NCBI GenBank assembly: GCA_963965975.1
Contig: OZ014414.1
Span: 4,129,501 to 4,193,500, forward strand
Reading direction: 5' to 3'
Source of the DNA: Xestospongia bergquistia
Lineage: Eukaryota; Porifera; Demospongiae; Haplosclerida; Petrosiidae
Length of the DNA stretch: 64,000 bases
Part shown: positions 1 through 11,300 of the stretch, one piece after another
Numbering within the stretch: position 1 is the stretch's first letter
How the letters are laid out: every line of letters starts with the position of its first letter
Notes under the pieces: generated by a model
What the model was told of the DNA's origin: nothing
Seen by the model: only the letters and a program-made list of their open reading frames with translations
The model's database searches: none
Translations under genes and position numbers: made by a program

Positions 1-93
1 TGCTTGGCTTTAGTTAAATTTTAGTAACTTCATACAAAATTGTTATGTTAATAATGTTAGGGCATCATCAACAAACATGCGTTACAGCTTAAC
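1..93 (-). other. Intron of the NUP43-like gene (left edge)
   Basis: Sequence downstream (minus strand) of a GT donor at 93-92. No coding segment was recognised; the next exon must lie left of the window. Confidence 0.45.
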
Positions 94-213
94 CTTATCA
101 TCATAGCTTCCAGTGGCAAATATGGTTGATTTTTCAAGATCTCCTCTAGGTACAGGTTGCCATCTCACTTTTTCTACTTTATGACCTATATACTTCAGAG
201 TTGCCATAGCCAT
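94..213 (-). CDS. NUP43: NUP43-like nucleoporin, first coding exon (partial)
   Basis: Nup43 is a WD40 propeller subunit of the Y-shaped (Nup107-160) nuclear pore complex, also found at kinetochores. The minus-strand exon starts at an ATG (213-211) and encodes 40 residues ending in a GT donor (AAG|GTTAAG). The motifs KVRWQPVPRGDL and IFATGSYDDK match the Nup43 amino terminus, where a lysine/arginine-tryptophan-proline stretch leads to a FATGS(W/Y)D motif at the start of the first WD blade. A second in-frame ATG lies at 207-205, so the start could be two residues later. The gene continues outside the window. It is head-to-head with the MBD4-like gene about 800 bp away. The call rests on one short exon, so another WD40 protein is possible. 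Confidence 0.6.
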
Positions 214-1025
214 ATAATTTGAATGGGTTAAAATTATTTTGTAGGTGGGGCAAAATGACGACTCTTGAATATAGGAAACAGAGATAATCTTTGTCTAAAC
301 AAAAACTAAGGACTTTACATGCATCCAAGAAAGTAAGTAATGACTAAGAGGTTTGACCATAGATAGTAGAGTAGACTCTACTATCTATGGTTTGACTGCA
401 AATTACAGCATTGCCATAAATATTCTGACGAAAAGCCTTGGTCTGTTATTATAGACGTGTATATCACACCCATATATATATACTAGACTCACAAGTCAGA
501 CTTAACCTCTATGCTTGAATGACGGGTGGGCAAGAGTCTGGGGAATTGTAATACAGCAACTTGTTCTGAACACATGAAATACTACTGGATGTGGTAATTG
601 AACTGCAATATAGCATGAAGTAGGATTTTTAATATAAATGTTATGCATATTGTCATAATATTTCATAAAAGACTCACAAAGGTATCTCAAAGGGCAAAGT
701 CAATGTCCCTAATAACTGTAGTTTGCTATCCTTTTAGATAGAAGCAATACTTTTAATTTTACTTTCTTTAAAATTAAAGTTTAAATGCTTTATTTGAGTT
801 CCATCTACTGCTTTAAGCACCACATGAAATCACATTATGTTATCAGATTCCACTGTATGGATTAATGACAATGGGTGTGGCTGCATTTAGAGTGTGTTCC
901 TTCATTCCTAAAGCTTAATCATGCTATGGAGGTTATTACACTACCAAGTTGTGATATCTTTTTGTTAAAACTAAAGATATATATATATATATAATTATTT
1001 TACATCTTCACAGAAGGAAGCACAA
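214..1025. promoter_or_regulatory. Divergent intergenic region between NUP43-like and MBD4-like genes
   Basis: About 800 bp separate two divergent start codons, so it probably holds both promoters. Visible features are a 34-bp near-perfect palindrome (listed separately), a TA dinucleotide run near 978-992, and an acceptor-like tract ending in CACAG 13 bases before the MBD4 ATG. That tract suggests the ATG lies in an exon with spliced 5' UTR or further upstream exons. No other gene was recognised. Confidence 0.4.
357..390. repeat. 34-bp palindrome, 16-bp perfect arms, 2-nt centre
   Basis: The arm CCATAGATAGTAGAGT is followed by AG and then by its exact reverse complement. It sits in the divergent intergenic region and is too short and symmetric for an ordinary MITE. 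It could be a cruciform-forming site, a regulator site or the remnant of a foldback element. Confidence 0.85.
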
Positions 1026-2638
1026 ATGGCTACAAAAGATATTAAAAGGAAAAGTCCTTACTTTTTGAGGAAGAGGTCAATGGATAAGAAGTCAAGCTTA
1101 AATGAAAGTGCTATTTCATTGTCATCCCATTGTTCATCAGTACAACATAAGCACCTAGTTAATCCAGATTATGTACCACCAAGATCCCCTTATGGTCTTA
1201 TACAAGAAGATCTATGGCAAGATCCATGGAAATTACTGATAGCAACTATCTTCCTTAACAAAACTACAGGTTAGCAAATTAATACATCGAGTGTGTCTGT
1301 ATGTTAGCATAGACTTCAGATTAGACCTGGCATAGTGTTTGCCATCCAATAAATTTTGAAAATCAAGTATACAGAATGGAAATGATCCAAATGACCTTTT
1401 TCATTTATATAATGGTATTTGCAAAAAGTAAATGACAATATAGAATACCATTTAGTTGATTAACCTGATTTACTTTCTGCTACTATGACTCATTGAACAA
1501 GAATGTAAATGGCCCACAACTATCAAAGGACTACCTGGCATGCTTTGTGTGTCAGGCAGTAGAACAAACACTGTAATGAAATTTAATTCTGCAAAGTTGT
1601 TGTTGTGAATTGCTTTCTATATAGAGCAAAGAATTTCAATCAGTCTTCCAGTGCTGTAGCACTGATTCGTTAGAAATCACTTATTTAAATATGTTAATGT
1701 ACAATTGGAAAAGCATATGTTATGTATACATATTTTGAAGTATTTTACATTTACATCCAGGTAAAGTAGCAATTCCAGTTCTATGGCTATTTTTTGATGC
1801 CTACCCAACCGCTGAAGTAACTAGAAATGCTTATTGGAAGGACATCGCTAAATTGATTAGCACACTTGGACTTCATGTTAAGAGAGCAAAAATGATAGTG
1901 AGATTTTCAGGTAATGTTATAGTACCATAGCATGAAACCAAAAGGGGAATATATATATTATTATGGCATCAAAATGTAATTACCATATGCTTCATTACTT
2001 TGGGATTTTCACACTTTGCAGCATGAATTGATCTGTGAGAAATTCTAATCAGCACATCACACTTACATACTAGTAAATTTAGAAATTTATATGTGAATTT
2101 TTACGTAACAACATACATTTCACCTACTTCTATACACAGTAGATCCAGAGTTATTGTACTATACATAGTTTCTGACATAATTATTTCATATTTTGAATTC
2201 ACTTTAGATGAATATCTCACCAAAAATTGGCAATATCCCATTGAACTTTATGGTATTGGAAAATATGGCAATGATTCATACAGAATATTTTGTACAGGAG
2301 AATGGAAGGAGGTAATATTATGCCTACTATATGTGTACATGGGCTATCGAGCACACAATAGTAGGGATGATCCAGAATTTCCAAAATACTATCAAGAATT
2401 CCTCAATGCCTTAATAACTGACTTACTTGTGTAATTAAGACAAGTTAGGTTTGGTAAGCATCAAGGTGTATAATAGCCATATTCATTAAAAGAATTGCAA
2501 CAGGCTTATTCCATTTAGTAATCATCTTGTGATGATGTAACATTTTTATAGGTTAGACCTACTGATCACATGCTCAACAAGTATTATGTATGGCTCTGTG
2601 AACTACATGACTACCACCCTGAGGATTGGAAATCATGA
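1026..2638 (+). CDS. MBD4: MBD4-type thymine/uracil DNA glycosylase, catalytic domain only (4 exons)
   Basis: MBD4 removes T or U from G:T and G:U mismatches formed by deamination of (methyl)cytosine. Exons are 1026-1269, 1761-1910, 2208-2311 and 2552-2638; all junctions keep phase (585 nt, 194 codons plus stop). The N-terminal ~45 residues are basic and serine-rich. Then come the hallmark stretches [35 protein letters not shown], and the helix-hairpin-helix with the catalytic aspartate region [14 protein letters not shown] (about residues 149-162). It ends in HPEDWKS, as MBD4 proteins do. No methyl-CpG-binding domain is present in the assembled model, which is far shorter than vertebrate MBD4 (about 580 residues). 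Upstream exons cannot be excluded because the ATG follows an acceptor-like site. It is convergent with POT1, with 199 bp between the stop codons. Confidence 0.9.
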
Positions 2639-2837
2639 TCACTTGCACTAAATGATTATATAATTCATATTTTATTGTGATTTATTCTGTATTTTATTAT
2701 CAATTTCTTATTGCATTTGAACATGATCACATTATCATAGTAATTATAATTATAGTTATTATACACACAGTTGAGATGATTACACATAGCAAGTAATTCC
2801 AGAGGTGTGGAAATTTAGAAGGATGGGGGACAATAGA
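2639..2837. other. Short convergent intergenic spacer (MBD4 / POT1 3' ends)
   Basis: AT-rich spacer between two convergent stop codons. It must hold both 3' UTRs; no separate feature seen. Confidence 0.5.
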
Positions 2838-4655
2838 CTACGTATAATTAAGGATAGTGTCAAACATACGATACATCACTTTGGCTCTCTTATTTTGTTC
2901 AGGACAGCCTGGTGGCCTGCCAGCATAGTATGAAAAAATACAACAGTCTACTTGTGGTGCTATCTGTTGTACATCAACTGAAGCTTGAGTGAATGGATTT
3001 TTACCAAATAAGTTTGTTAAGTGCTGAAGGATCTTCTCTCGAGAACATCTGTCCAAATAAAGATTGGTAGGAGGAAGTTTGGGAAAAAACTCACTATCCG
3101 TTATATATACTGTCAGACTACCAGTTTCATCTTGAACAATTAATGGTATTGCATACATGTAGTTAATTGGTGATATCTTCCCATTCTGCTTACAGTGTGC
3201 ACAATCACTACCTGAAAGAACAAAACCACCAGTCCCCAACTGTTCATGAGTTTTTGGCAATGNNNNNNNNNNNNNNNNNNNNNNNNNNNNNNNNNNNNNN
3301 NNNNNNNNNNNNNNNNNNNNNNNNNNNNNNNNNNNNNNNNNNNNNNNNNNNNNNNNNNNNNNNNNNNNNNNNNNNNNNNNNNNNNNNNNNNNNNNNNNNN
3401 NNNNNNNNNNNNNNNNNNNNNNNNNNNNNNNNNNNNNNNNNNNNNNNNNNNNNNNNNNNNNNACTCCAGGTATGACATCTTCTAGCTTACACAATCTCTG
3501 TTGACAGCTAATATTTCCTGTGCCACAAGCCCACGTCTGTAACAGACAGACTATGTTTGTTATAGACTGTGACATAAAAGCATTTGGTGAATTAGATTTT
3601 GGTCGCAGTGGCTCGTTTAAATCACTCTCAAAAACATAAAAGGAGGAATAGTACTTGTAAAGAACTTGAGGTGCACCTTTAAATGATTTAATCAAAACTT
3701 TAGTAAAAACTACAATCTCCCCTACCCTTTGAATTTGGGGTAGTCCACTTTCCTCCTTATGAAATATAATGGCAGTTATACCTCTAGTTTTACTTGGATC
3801 AATAAGGCGAAATGATATGTAATAGTCTGTACCCTTAGTACGACAAATAGGTTTAAAATATTTCACAATGCCTGCTATTGATGCAACTTGACCTGGGACA
3901 ACATGATGTATCTTGGTAAAACCATATATGGTACCAGGAGAGGTATAAATGTCAATTATTGGATCAGCTTCTTTGGACTGGAAAGCTTGATTACCATCAC
4001 CATCATCATTAGTAACAGCATGACTAGTCAACATTGAAGACAAATGTTGATTGGGGCTATTACTTAATTGATATGTCAAAGGTTGAAAACCAGCAGTATT
4101 GTTTATACTTGTTGAAAGGTTACTATCTGTTCTCACTGTACCATTGCTATATACATATGGCTTTGATGTACGAAGAGGTAAATCAGTCACTAATGTGTAT
4201 GGTTTATTCTTCATTGTTGACCTATACAACCACTGACTGACAAAGATACAACATAAGTGTACACTAGTGTGATCAGCATGTAATGAAAAAACATTGTCAT
4301 CACTTACACTAGTGGTGGTCTGCTTTAACTGAGCACCATAAATATACATTTCAGACTTCATAGGACTTGCAAGTCCTTGCAGACATGTTCCAGAAAAGTA
4401 TATCTTTAGTTGAGTTCGATCATTTTGTACATCCTTAATACAAATACATGTTTTGCTTTGCTCAGCCAAGGGTATGGACCATATTGGTTTACCCAAGACA
4501 CACGTAAAATGAAGACTACAGTTTTCGTTAACTTCTCTAACATTTTTATACTCATATGGTAGCTTAGACAAAAATAATTTCAAAAAATTGTTCTTGTGAC
4601 TACTTACTACAAATAAATGAGGATTTATCTTCAATGGTCTAGTTCGTACTTCCAT
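2838..4655 (-). CDS. POT1: POT1-like telomere single-strand binding protein, interrupted by an assembly gap
   Basis: POT1 binds the telomeric G-rich overhang and belongs to shelterin. The reading frame is open from an ATG at 4655-4653 to a stop at 2840-2838; the frame extends five codons further only to a GTG. Numbering from the ATG, residues about 243-350 form the first POT1 OB fold: IYGFTKIHHVVPGQ, IAGIVKYFKPICRTKGTDYY, then VGEIVVFTKVLIKS. A linker like that before OB2 follows (TNIVCLLQTWACGTGNISCQ, then LEDVIPG). After the gap, SDCAHCKQNGK, VQDETGSLTVYITDSEFFPK, CCIFSYYA and the final YRMFDTIL match the carboxy-terminal OB fold. Two features are odd. There are about 235 extra residues before OB1, and between OB1 and the C-terminus there is room for only ~68 unknown residues where OB2 and most of OB3 should be. 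No introns are visible, unlike all neighbours. Confidence 0.85.
   Translation of the reverse strand: MEVRTRPLKINPHLFVVSSHKNNFLKLFLSKLPYEYKNVREVNENCSLHFTCVLGKPIWSIPLAEQSKTCICIKDVQNDRTQLKIYFSGTCLQGLASPMKSEMYIYGAQLKQTTTSVSDDNVFSLHADHTSVHLCCIFVSQWLYRSTMKNKPYTLVTDLPLRTSKPYVYSNGTVRTDSNLSTSINNTAGFQPLTYQLSNSPNQHLSSMLTSHAVTNDDGDGNQAFQSKEADPIIDIYTSPGTIYGFTKIHHVVPGQVASIAGIVKYFKPICRTKGTDYYISFRLIDPSKTRGITAIIFHKEESGLPQIQRVGEIVVFTKVLIKSFKGAPQVLYKYYSSFYVFESDLNEPLRPKSNSPNAFMSQSITNIVCLLQTWACGTGNISCQQRLCKLEDVIPGXXXXXXXXXXXXXXXXXXXXXXXXXXXXXXXXXXXXXXXXXXXXXXXXXXXXXXXXXXXXXXXXXXXXLPKTHEQLGTGGFVLSGSDCAHCKQNGKISPINYMYAIPLIVQDETGSLTVYITDSEFFPKLPPTNLYLDRCSREKILQHLTNLFGKNPFTQASVDVQQIAPQVDCCIFSYYAGRPPGCPEQNKRAKVMYRMFDTILNYT
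3263..3462. other. Assembly gap, exactly 200 N, inside POT1
   Basis: Run of 200 N. The second gap in the window is also exactly 200 N, so the length is probably a placeholder. The reading frame on both sides is continuous only because of this arbitrary length and says nothing about the true missing sequence. Confidence 0.98.
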
Positions 4656-4713
4656 GTTATAATTTATCACGCATGCGCAATATTATCTAAACGAGTGATT
4701 AGTCACGTGACTT
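4652..4713. promoter_or_regulatory. Duplicated promoter module, copy 1 (POT1 start)
   Basis: The block contains CGCATGCGCA (4670-4679), which resembles the NRF1 palindrome, and the palindromic E-box GTCACGTGAC (4702-4711). It overlaps the POT1 ATG. The same block recurs in the same orientation at 5259-5320 with a similar order and nearly identical spacing. Factor names come from motif similarity only. Confidence 0.75.
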
Positions 4714-5258
4714 TTTTATTAAATACAACAAATACTCTCGCGTACCAGCCCCTCCCCCCTTTTCGTCTCGTATTTACAAGCCACCGTAATCTCTAACAGC
4801 CTTTTTCTCCATTTCTGTCCTTTGTAGGAGCTGTGGTAATCCTTCAACTCGCTGCATACATTTGACAAATATAACTGCCTACTTGTATCCCACATTTAGA
4901 CACGTCAGATTTAACTATATATAATTTATAGTTTTATAGTATAAAACTTTTCTCTTTTCACATTACCTGTTCCTTGACAGACATCTCTTTTACACAAGAA
5001 ACTGTTCAAACACTGTACTAGCCATAACTGGAATAGCGCACAAATCTAATCAACTGCTATTGAAAAGGGAATGGTAAGGACAGAAATGGAGACTACAAAG
5101 GAGCCTGGCAGATATACTGCTTTTAGTGCTTTACACAAATAGATCATCATGATTTATGTGCACTTCATGGTGCTTTGCATAGGGCAGGATGAACGAGGCT
5201 TCTGAGCTCATTTATGCTGAAAAAGGCACTGAAAAGCTCGAGAGAACTGCTCGTATTG
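4714..5258. other. Intergenic segment between the two promoter modules
   Basis: No gene recognised. It contains a C-rich tract near 4747-4762 and a perfect 16-bp inverted repeat, CTCCATTTCTGTCCTT at 4807-4822 with its complement at 5076-5091. Confidence 0.5.
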
Positions 5259-5320
5259 CCATGTTACAATTCATCACGCATGCGCAGTACTATCTAAACG
5301 ATTGCATTGGTCACGTGACT
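5259..5320. promoter_or_regulatory. Duplicated promoter module, copy 2 (NOX start)
   Basis: Second copy of the module: CGCATGCGCA at 5277-5286 and GTCACGTGAC at 5310-5319, 75 bp upstream of the NOX ATG. The shared part includes CCATGTTA(C/T)AATT(C/T)AT and TATCTAAACGA, so it is a segmental duplication, not chance co-occurrence of two motifs. Confidence 0.75.
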
Positions 5321-5394
5321 CTTGTTTTTTTTTCTCACTTCGGTTTCTTGCACGAAGTCACTATATCCTCTGTCTGTCTTTCAGAAGAAGCGAG

Positions 5395-8300
5395 ATGGTA
5401 TCTGGCTGGGTGATCAATGAGTTGCCAAAATGGCTAGTATTTGTGAGTTAAAATGTGTTTAGTTGAATTCTCTTTTGCAATAGGACAAGTTTCCTACATT
5501 TATTATTGTTTTAGTATTTATTCAATTCAAAATAATAGTAGTAACCTAGAACATAGGGAATACGTATATCTCTAGGAATCAGATAGAAATAGAGGAATCA
5601 CTCAGTGAATTTATTACTTTCAATGTGTTCAGAAAAATGTGATAACTGCATTGTGATGTGATACATCACGGGCTTAGTAGTAAGATATTCTGAAATCCTG
5701 TTATGACTTGGTTTGAAAATAAATTCAGGGATTGTTTATTCATGGTTTATCATTTACATTTATTGATATTGAAGGCTTTGAGCTATTCAAAAATTTATTT
5801 TGTTTGCGTGAATTTTCTAGCTAAGAAAAGTACACACTACAAGTGTTGGCTAATAGGCTGTATTGTAAAGAAACATTGTGGTATTAAAGTGACTTGAACT
5901 ACCATTTCAATTCTAATTAAATCACTGAAAATAGTGTTATAACAAAATTTATACAGCATGTCTTCATTAGAGAACGAACAACTATAAACAGAAATTAAAT
6001 ATCCTTGATCATGTTAGCCAGATACGATACTATGATTCACATCAATTAGTGTAGGTGCTACAGTGTAACATTTTTCTTAATGAGCACAAAATACTAAAGT
6101 TATTTATAGCATACATGTAGTGTAATGCACAACTTTCTGTAACTTTCATACAAGTTACTGTCACTTTAACATCGGAAATATATATTACCTAGTTGAAAGT
6201 GAGTTTGCTATTCACACCAGTTGGAAAATTAATTCCTTGGGTATTTGAAAGTGTTAAAGATATAATTCTACATTTAGTTAGCATAGTATAGCATTGTCTT
6301 AGAGTTACACTGACCAGGATATTGGCCAATATGCTTCTTCTATACTCTACAAAATGACTACAAAGATTTTTATTGACTCAAAGCACAATTTTTTGATGTG
6401 TTTTTAAATATTATTAATGCATTCAGCCAGAAGTTACTACTGCATGCTAATAATATATTACATTGTATATTCTCAACTTTTTCTATAGGGAACATGGTTT
6501 CTACTTAACATTGCTCTTTTCATATTTCAATTTCACCAATTCCAAACTATTCCAGGACATTATTATATTCGATTCTACATTAGAGTGAGTGTTCTGAAGT
6601 GTGTTTCTATCTGTTAATAAAAATACATCAGCCTGACATGCATATATAGCGTGCCAGGCTAAATAAGAGTTCATGGAGTACTTGTAGTTTTGTCCATATC
6701 TCACTGTTTTATTCTCTTGTTGTATATAACAAAGAAGAGAATAAATGTAATAAAGTAACTACTGATGCATATCGTGACCAATAAATTTAATTGTTGTTAC
6801 CTCAATTGCTTTGGATTCAGTATGGCTTATCAAAGCTTCTAGGTTTCTATAACTCAAGAAAACATCTTAGAGTAGCTCCATTATTCTGTAAACTCTCTGT
6901 TCTTCAAACTACATCCTTTATACCAGCAACTGTACCATCAAAATAATCTTTAAAATGTTTACTACTGTAACACTGTTTACAACTAATACATGCATACCCA
7001 AAAGTTGTTGGCACAGCATTTGAATGTGAAAGTTACTTCTATCCCTTGGTAGCATATGTGTTATACAGCAGTTTTTATTAACCAAACATCTGATTAGATC
7101 TTTTAAGGTTCACTTATGGATTAGTCAACTTGTGTAATGACTAAGAGTTTTGTATACTACCTACTCATCATATTTGTTTGCAATCAAAACTGCTGAATAC
7201 CATCATTTGGCAATCAGCCTACTACTATAAGGATATCCAGTCAGGGCTACTATGTATATATATATAGCTGCTATACCTTATATAGCAATTGAATTTTGTC
7301 TTCTGTCCAAGCCACAACTACTCTGTACCATACTATGTCTATATCTTCTAAGTAATATCATAACTATCTCTGTTTTAGTAAAGGTGCTCTCATGGTGAAA
7401 GTTTAATCCTATGCATAAGTACCATCTCTATTTATATCCTTTTCCTAATCATCTAGACAATGCCAAAAAGAAAAGGATATTAGGTTAACATTTTGAGAAT
7501 CCCTGCATTAATACCTAACACAAACATAAATTCTACTATCTGTTGCATTTATGGTTGAATATTAACTGTGTCACACTTACACACCTAATGGCTAAATGAT
7601 CATACCTACCTTTATCTGTAACTTTTGACAATATACATATGTTGTACTTGTATGTATCCAATTGTATCCATTTCACATCATGTAGTGATTTTTGAAAGGA
7701 ACATAATAAATTCCCAACACACATTGACAACCAATAAATATATTTACTCATAATTATAAGTACTATGATGTTGTTATTGTCTGATCAAAGTTTTTAGACT
7801 CTGTAAGTGAAAAATTGCCTCTGAGTAGCAATACAGCTTCTTTAAAATCTTATTATTTTGCAACAACACACCATGGAAACAAATATTAGAGTAATTTTTA
7901 CAATAATCTTGTTTTAATAGCTTTGTTGTTTAAACGGGAGTGGCTGTAAACAGGTCCTTCTCACTCAAAACGACTTGTAAGAACAGAAGACCAGTTAGAG
8001 ATATGATGCCTTTGTGAAAATGATTGCTATTAGTGTTGGGCTATCAAAACTGTGATGCTTAGTCTTGCTTATACTCTGTCTTGATTTATAATTAAAAATA
8101 CATTGAAAGGTTTCTGTTGAGTGCCATTGTTTTAATGGGCAGTCAGTGCCATCCCTACATTGTCACTGGCACCATATTGTCATGTCCCTGGCACTTTAAT
8201 GTGTTGTTTCTCTTCTAGGAAGCATTAGCATTTGCTAGGGGTCCTGCTTTGCCTATTAACTTCAATGTAATCCTGATTCTGTTGCCAGTGTGTAGGAATA

Positions 8301-11300
8301 TCATCTCAGTCATCAGAGGATGTACTAGGGTCAGTATTATTGTGCCTGATATATTCCTATTAGCTAAAATATCTTTATAATCCTAAGTTCTTTGAGTTTC
8401 TCTTGTTAACTGAATGTTTGCTGTACTAATATGTTATTATTATATACACTCATTGGACTTATATTGTTGGATCCTAACTTGGGCATCTATTTTAGGTTGT
8501 TCCTCGAAGTATTAGGAGACTGTTAGATAAGAACCTTACTTTCCATAAGGCCATAGCCTGGATGTTAGTGGTATCCAGTGCTATGCATATAATGGCACAT
8601 TATTACAACTATGAACGTTTGGTTCGATATTCTCCTCCTAATACTCTACCTCCTGGTGAACAAGCTAATCCACCTTTTGATGCTTTACCACGCCGTGGAG
8701 ATGTTGGGGTAAGACACATTGATGCATGTTGTATAGGAGATCTAACAGCTGCTGATGTAGTGTTGGGTAGTATATTCCATGATCTATGTTTAATATTATA
8801 TCTCAAAATTTGTCTCTTTTTCAGAAACTGAATCCAATTCAAGCCTGCTTTGTTACTTGTAAGTCACTGATCTCCAACACTGTTTGTTTTACACAATGAA
8901 TAGGTGTTTCCTTAAATTAAGTGTTCTATTTACATTAATCTAGTAAATGGTGCTTTTGTATATTCTTTCCAATTTGAGATTGATGGCAGTTTTATGGAAT
9001 TTCGATAATGGAATACATCATTAACCAGTGTTTGGATATGGCCCAGTAACCTACTCTTTTTTGCAAGTGTCATTGAAGCATTTTGTTATTCTTTGTTGTT
9101 GGTACCTTGATGCAACTACTAAATGCTTATACTAGCGTTTATTAATACAATACAAATTATGCGTGACATCATGCCATGGTTGAATGCAAAAAGGTCATTC
9201 ACCTTACATAGGATTTCTAGTTTAGTTTTTTTTACTTATTTTAAGTGGAGTTCAAATATGTACTGTATGGGCCAAACCATTTCTCTAACTTATTCTTAGG
9301 CTAAGATATAACACTGAACCAGGAGTCAAACTGAAATTGGGCAAAGTATTGAACATAAATGCCTGTTCCTGAATGTATGTAATGGTGTACTATATGTTAT
9401 ACATGATTAATTTTCAATTCATAGATGCTGGTGTTACAGGACATATAATTACCTTAGCATTGTTCCTAATGGTTACATCCTCCTTGGAGTTTATTAGGTT
9501 TGCTTCATATTGTGTGTGTGTTTAAACAGTATGTTAATGGTTGCATATAACATACATAATATATACAAATACTATAACTTCATATCTTATTTTAGGCGTT
9601 CTTATTTTGAAGTCTTTTGGTATACACATCATTTGTTCTTGATCTTTTTAATTGGTTTAGGTATCCACCAATATGGGTAAGTGATTGTCAAGGTTAATAT
9701 ATCTTATGATACTTTCATATGATACTTTTAGTCGTCTTTTGCCTGTGTTCCGGTCAGTTAATTTATTAGAACCTAAAGGTGTTGGAGGTAGACCTGGTCT
9801 GGGCCACTGTGCTTACAGCAAGGATTCTGAATACACTTTTGTTAATGCTAGTGGTCTAAATCAGACTGTCAATTGTAATACCAATTTGTCCTTCATCCCA
9901 GCTGGACCAACAGTAAGTGTGTTCTACTTGTGTCTGTTACAGTATGATAATAAAGAGACAAAGACTACTAGTTGGTTTCTGTATACTAGACAAATAAGTT
10001 ACTTTAATAGGGATTACAATAATTTACATAGTATAGAAAGTACCTCACTTCTATTCCCAATATTGTAATATCATATATACTGTATACTGTACAGAATGTC
10101 TTTTCCCATTAAATTCTTTTGTTTTATAGTCATGGATGTATCTATTGTGTGGTTTATTGATCTATGGCCTTGAAAGAATACTTCGTGTTGTGAGGAGCTT
10201 CTATTCTGTTGTCATTGTCAAGGTATGCAGTTATACTATTAGTGAATCTTTGTAGTTAATAATACTTCATTGTAAAAGTAATTCTAAGATTGTTTTGACT
10301 TGTCCTACATGTACATGTAATTAATCCTTCCTGGTTTAACAGTTGGATGTGTGATGGTTATAATCAAGATATGGAGCTATTATACACAAAGTTGTGGTAC
10401 CCATTTTTATCTATACAAATGTATTTTTGGATTATCCAATATGAAGATACAATCATTTCAATTATGAATTGATTATGCTAATTTATTCTATCTATCTTAT
10501 CCTATGTAGGTTGTACAGCATCCTTCTAACACAATAGAGATCCAAATGAGGAGAAAAGGATTTCATGCTGAAGCAGGACAAGTAAGTAATGGATGATTAT
10601 ATATAACAGCAAAGTAGACATGTAATTAGTTGTATATTGATGTAGTTTCTTATAAAGTATAGAATAATGTTTGTGTCTGAAAGCTTTTGAGACTCGATGT
10701 TTGTCATCAGACAAAGATAGACTATCTAATTATGATAGCATCAGTTTGACTATAAAAATGGAAGTACTGTTATAAACACAAAGTAGTTGCTTTTTTTAGA
10801 TTGGACCAGAAGTTCATAGAAAATTTTAACATAGGAACTGTACACATTACTAATAACAACTCTTGATTTAGCTTTTTTAATGATGCCTGACACATGTAGT
10901 ATGCCAGGCTGTCGTACAATTGTTGTGAACTGTACATGTATGTATACACCATTTCACATTGTTCAGACACTTCTCTAGTCTCTATACCTCTATTCAGTGT
11001 TCCACTACAAAGTTTGTATCTTCTAAAACAATTATAGGACAAGTTTTTCAATTGTAATCTTATTGACTCCAGTGTATGTCATGATGTTATTGTATGATTT
11101 CTTTGTAGTATGTGTTTCTCAATTGTCCCTCTGTTGCCTGGTTTGAGTGGCATCCTTTTACATTGACATCAGTAAGTTACAGAACTAGACTGTACTGTTC
11201 AATTTAATTCTATGCATCTTTGTCATAATTGTTGTACATATATATACAATGTAGTACTTTTAATATCTGTGTTAATATGTTGAAAACAAGTATTCTTTGC

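Noticed and set aside
4656-4670. POT1 start five codons upstream
   Set aside because: The upstream codon is GTG; the first ATG in frame is at 4655-4653, so the annotated start was placed there.
8562-8831. 89-codon plus-strand frame as a separate gene
   Set aside because: It is NOX exon 4 read on into the intron.
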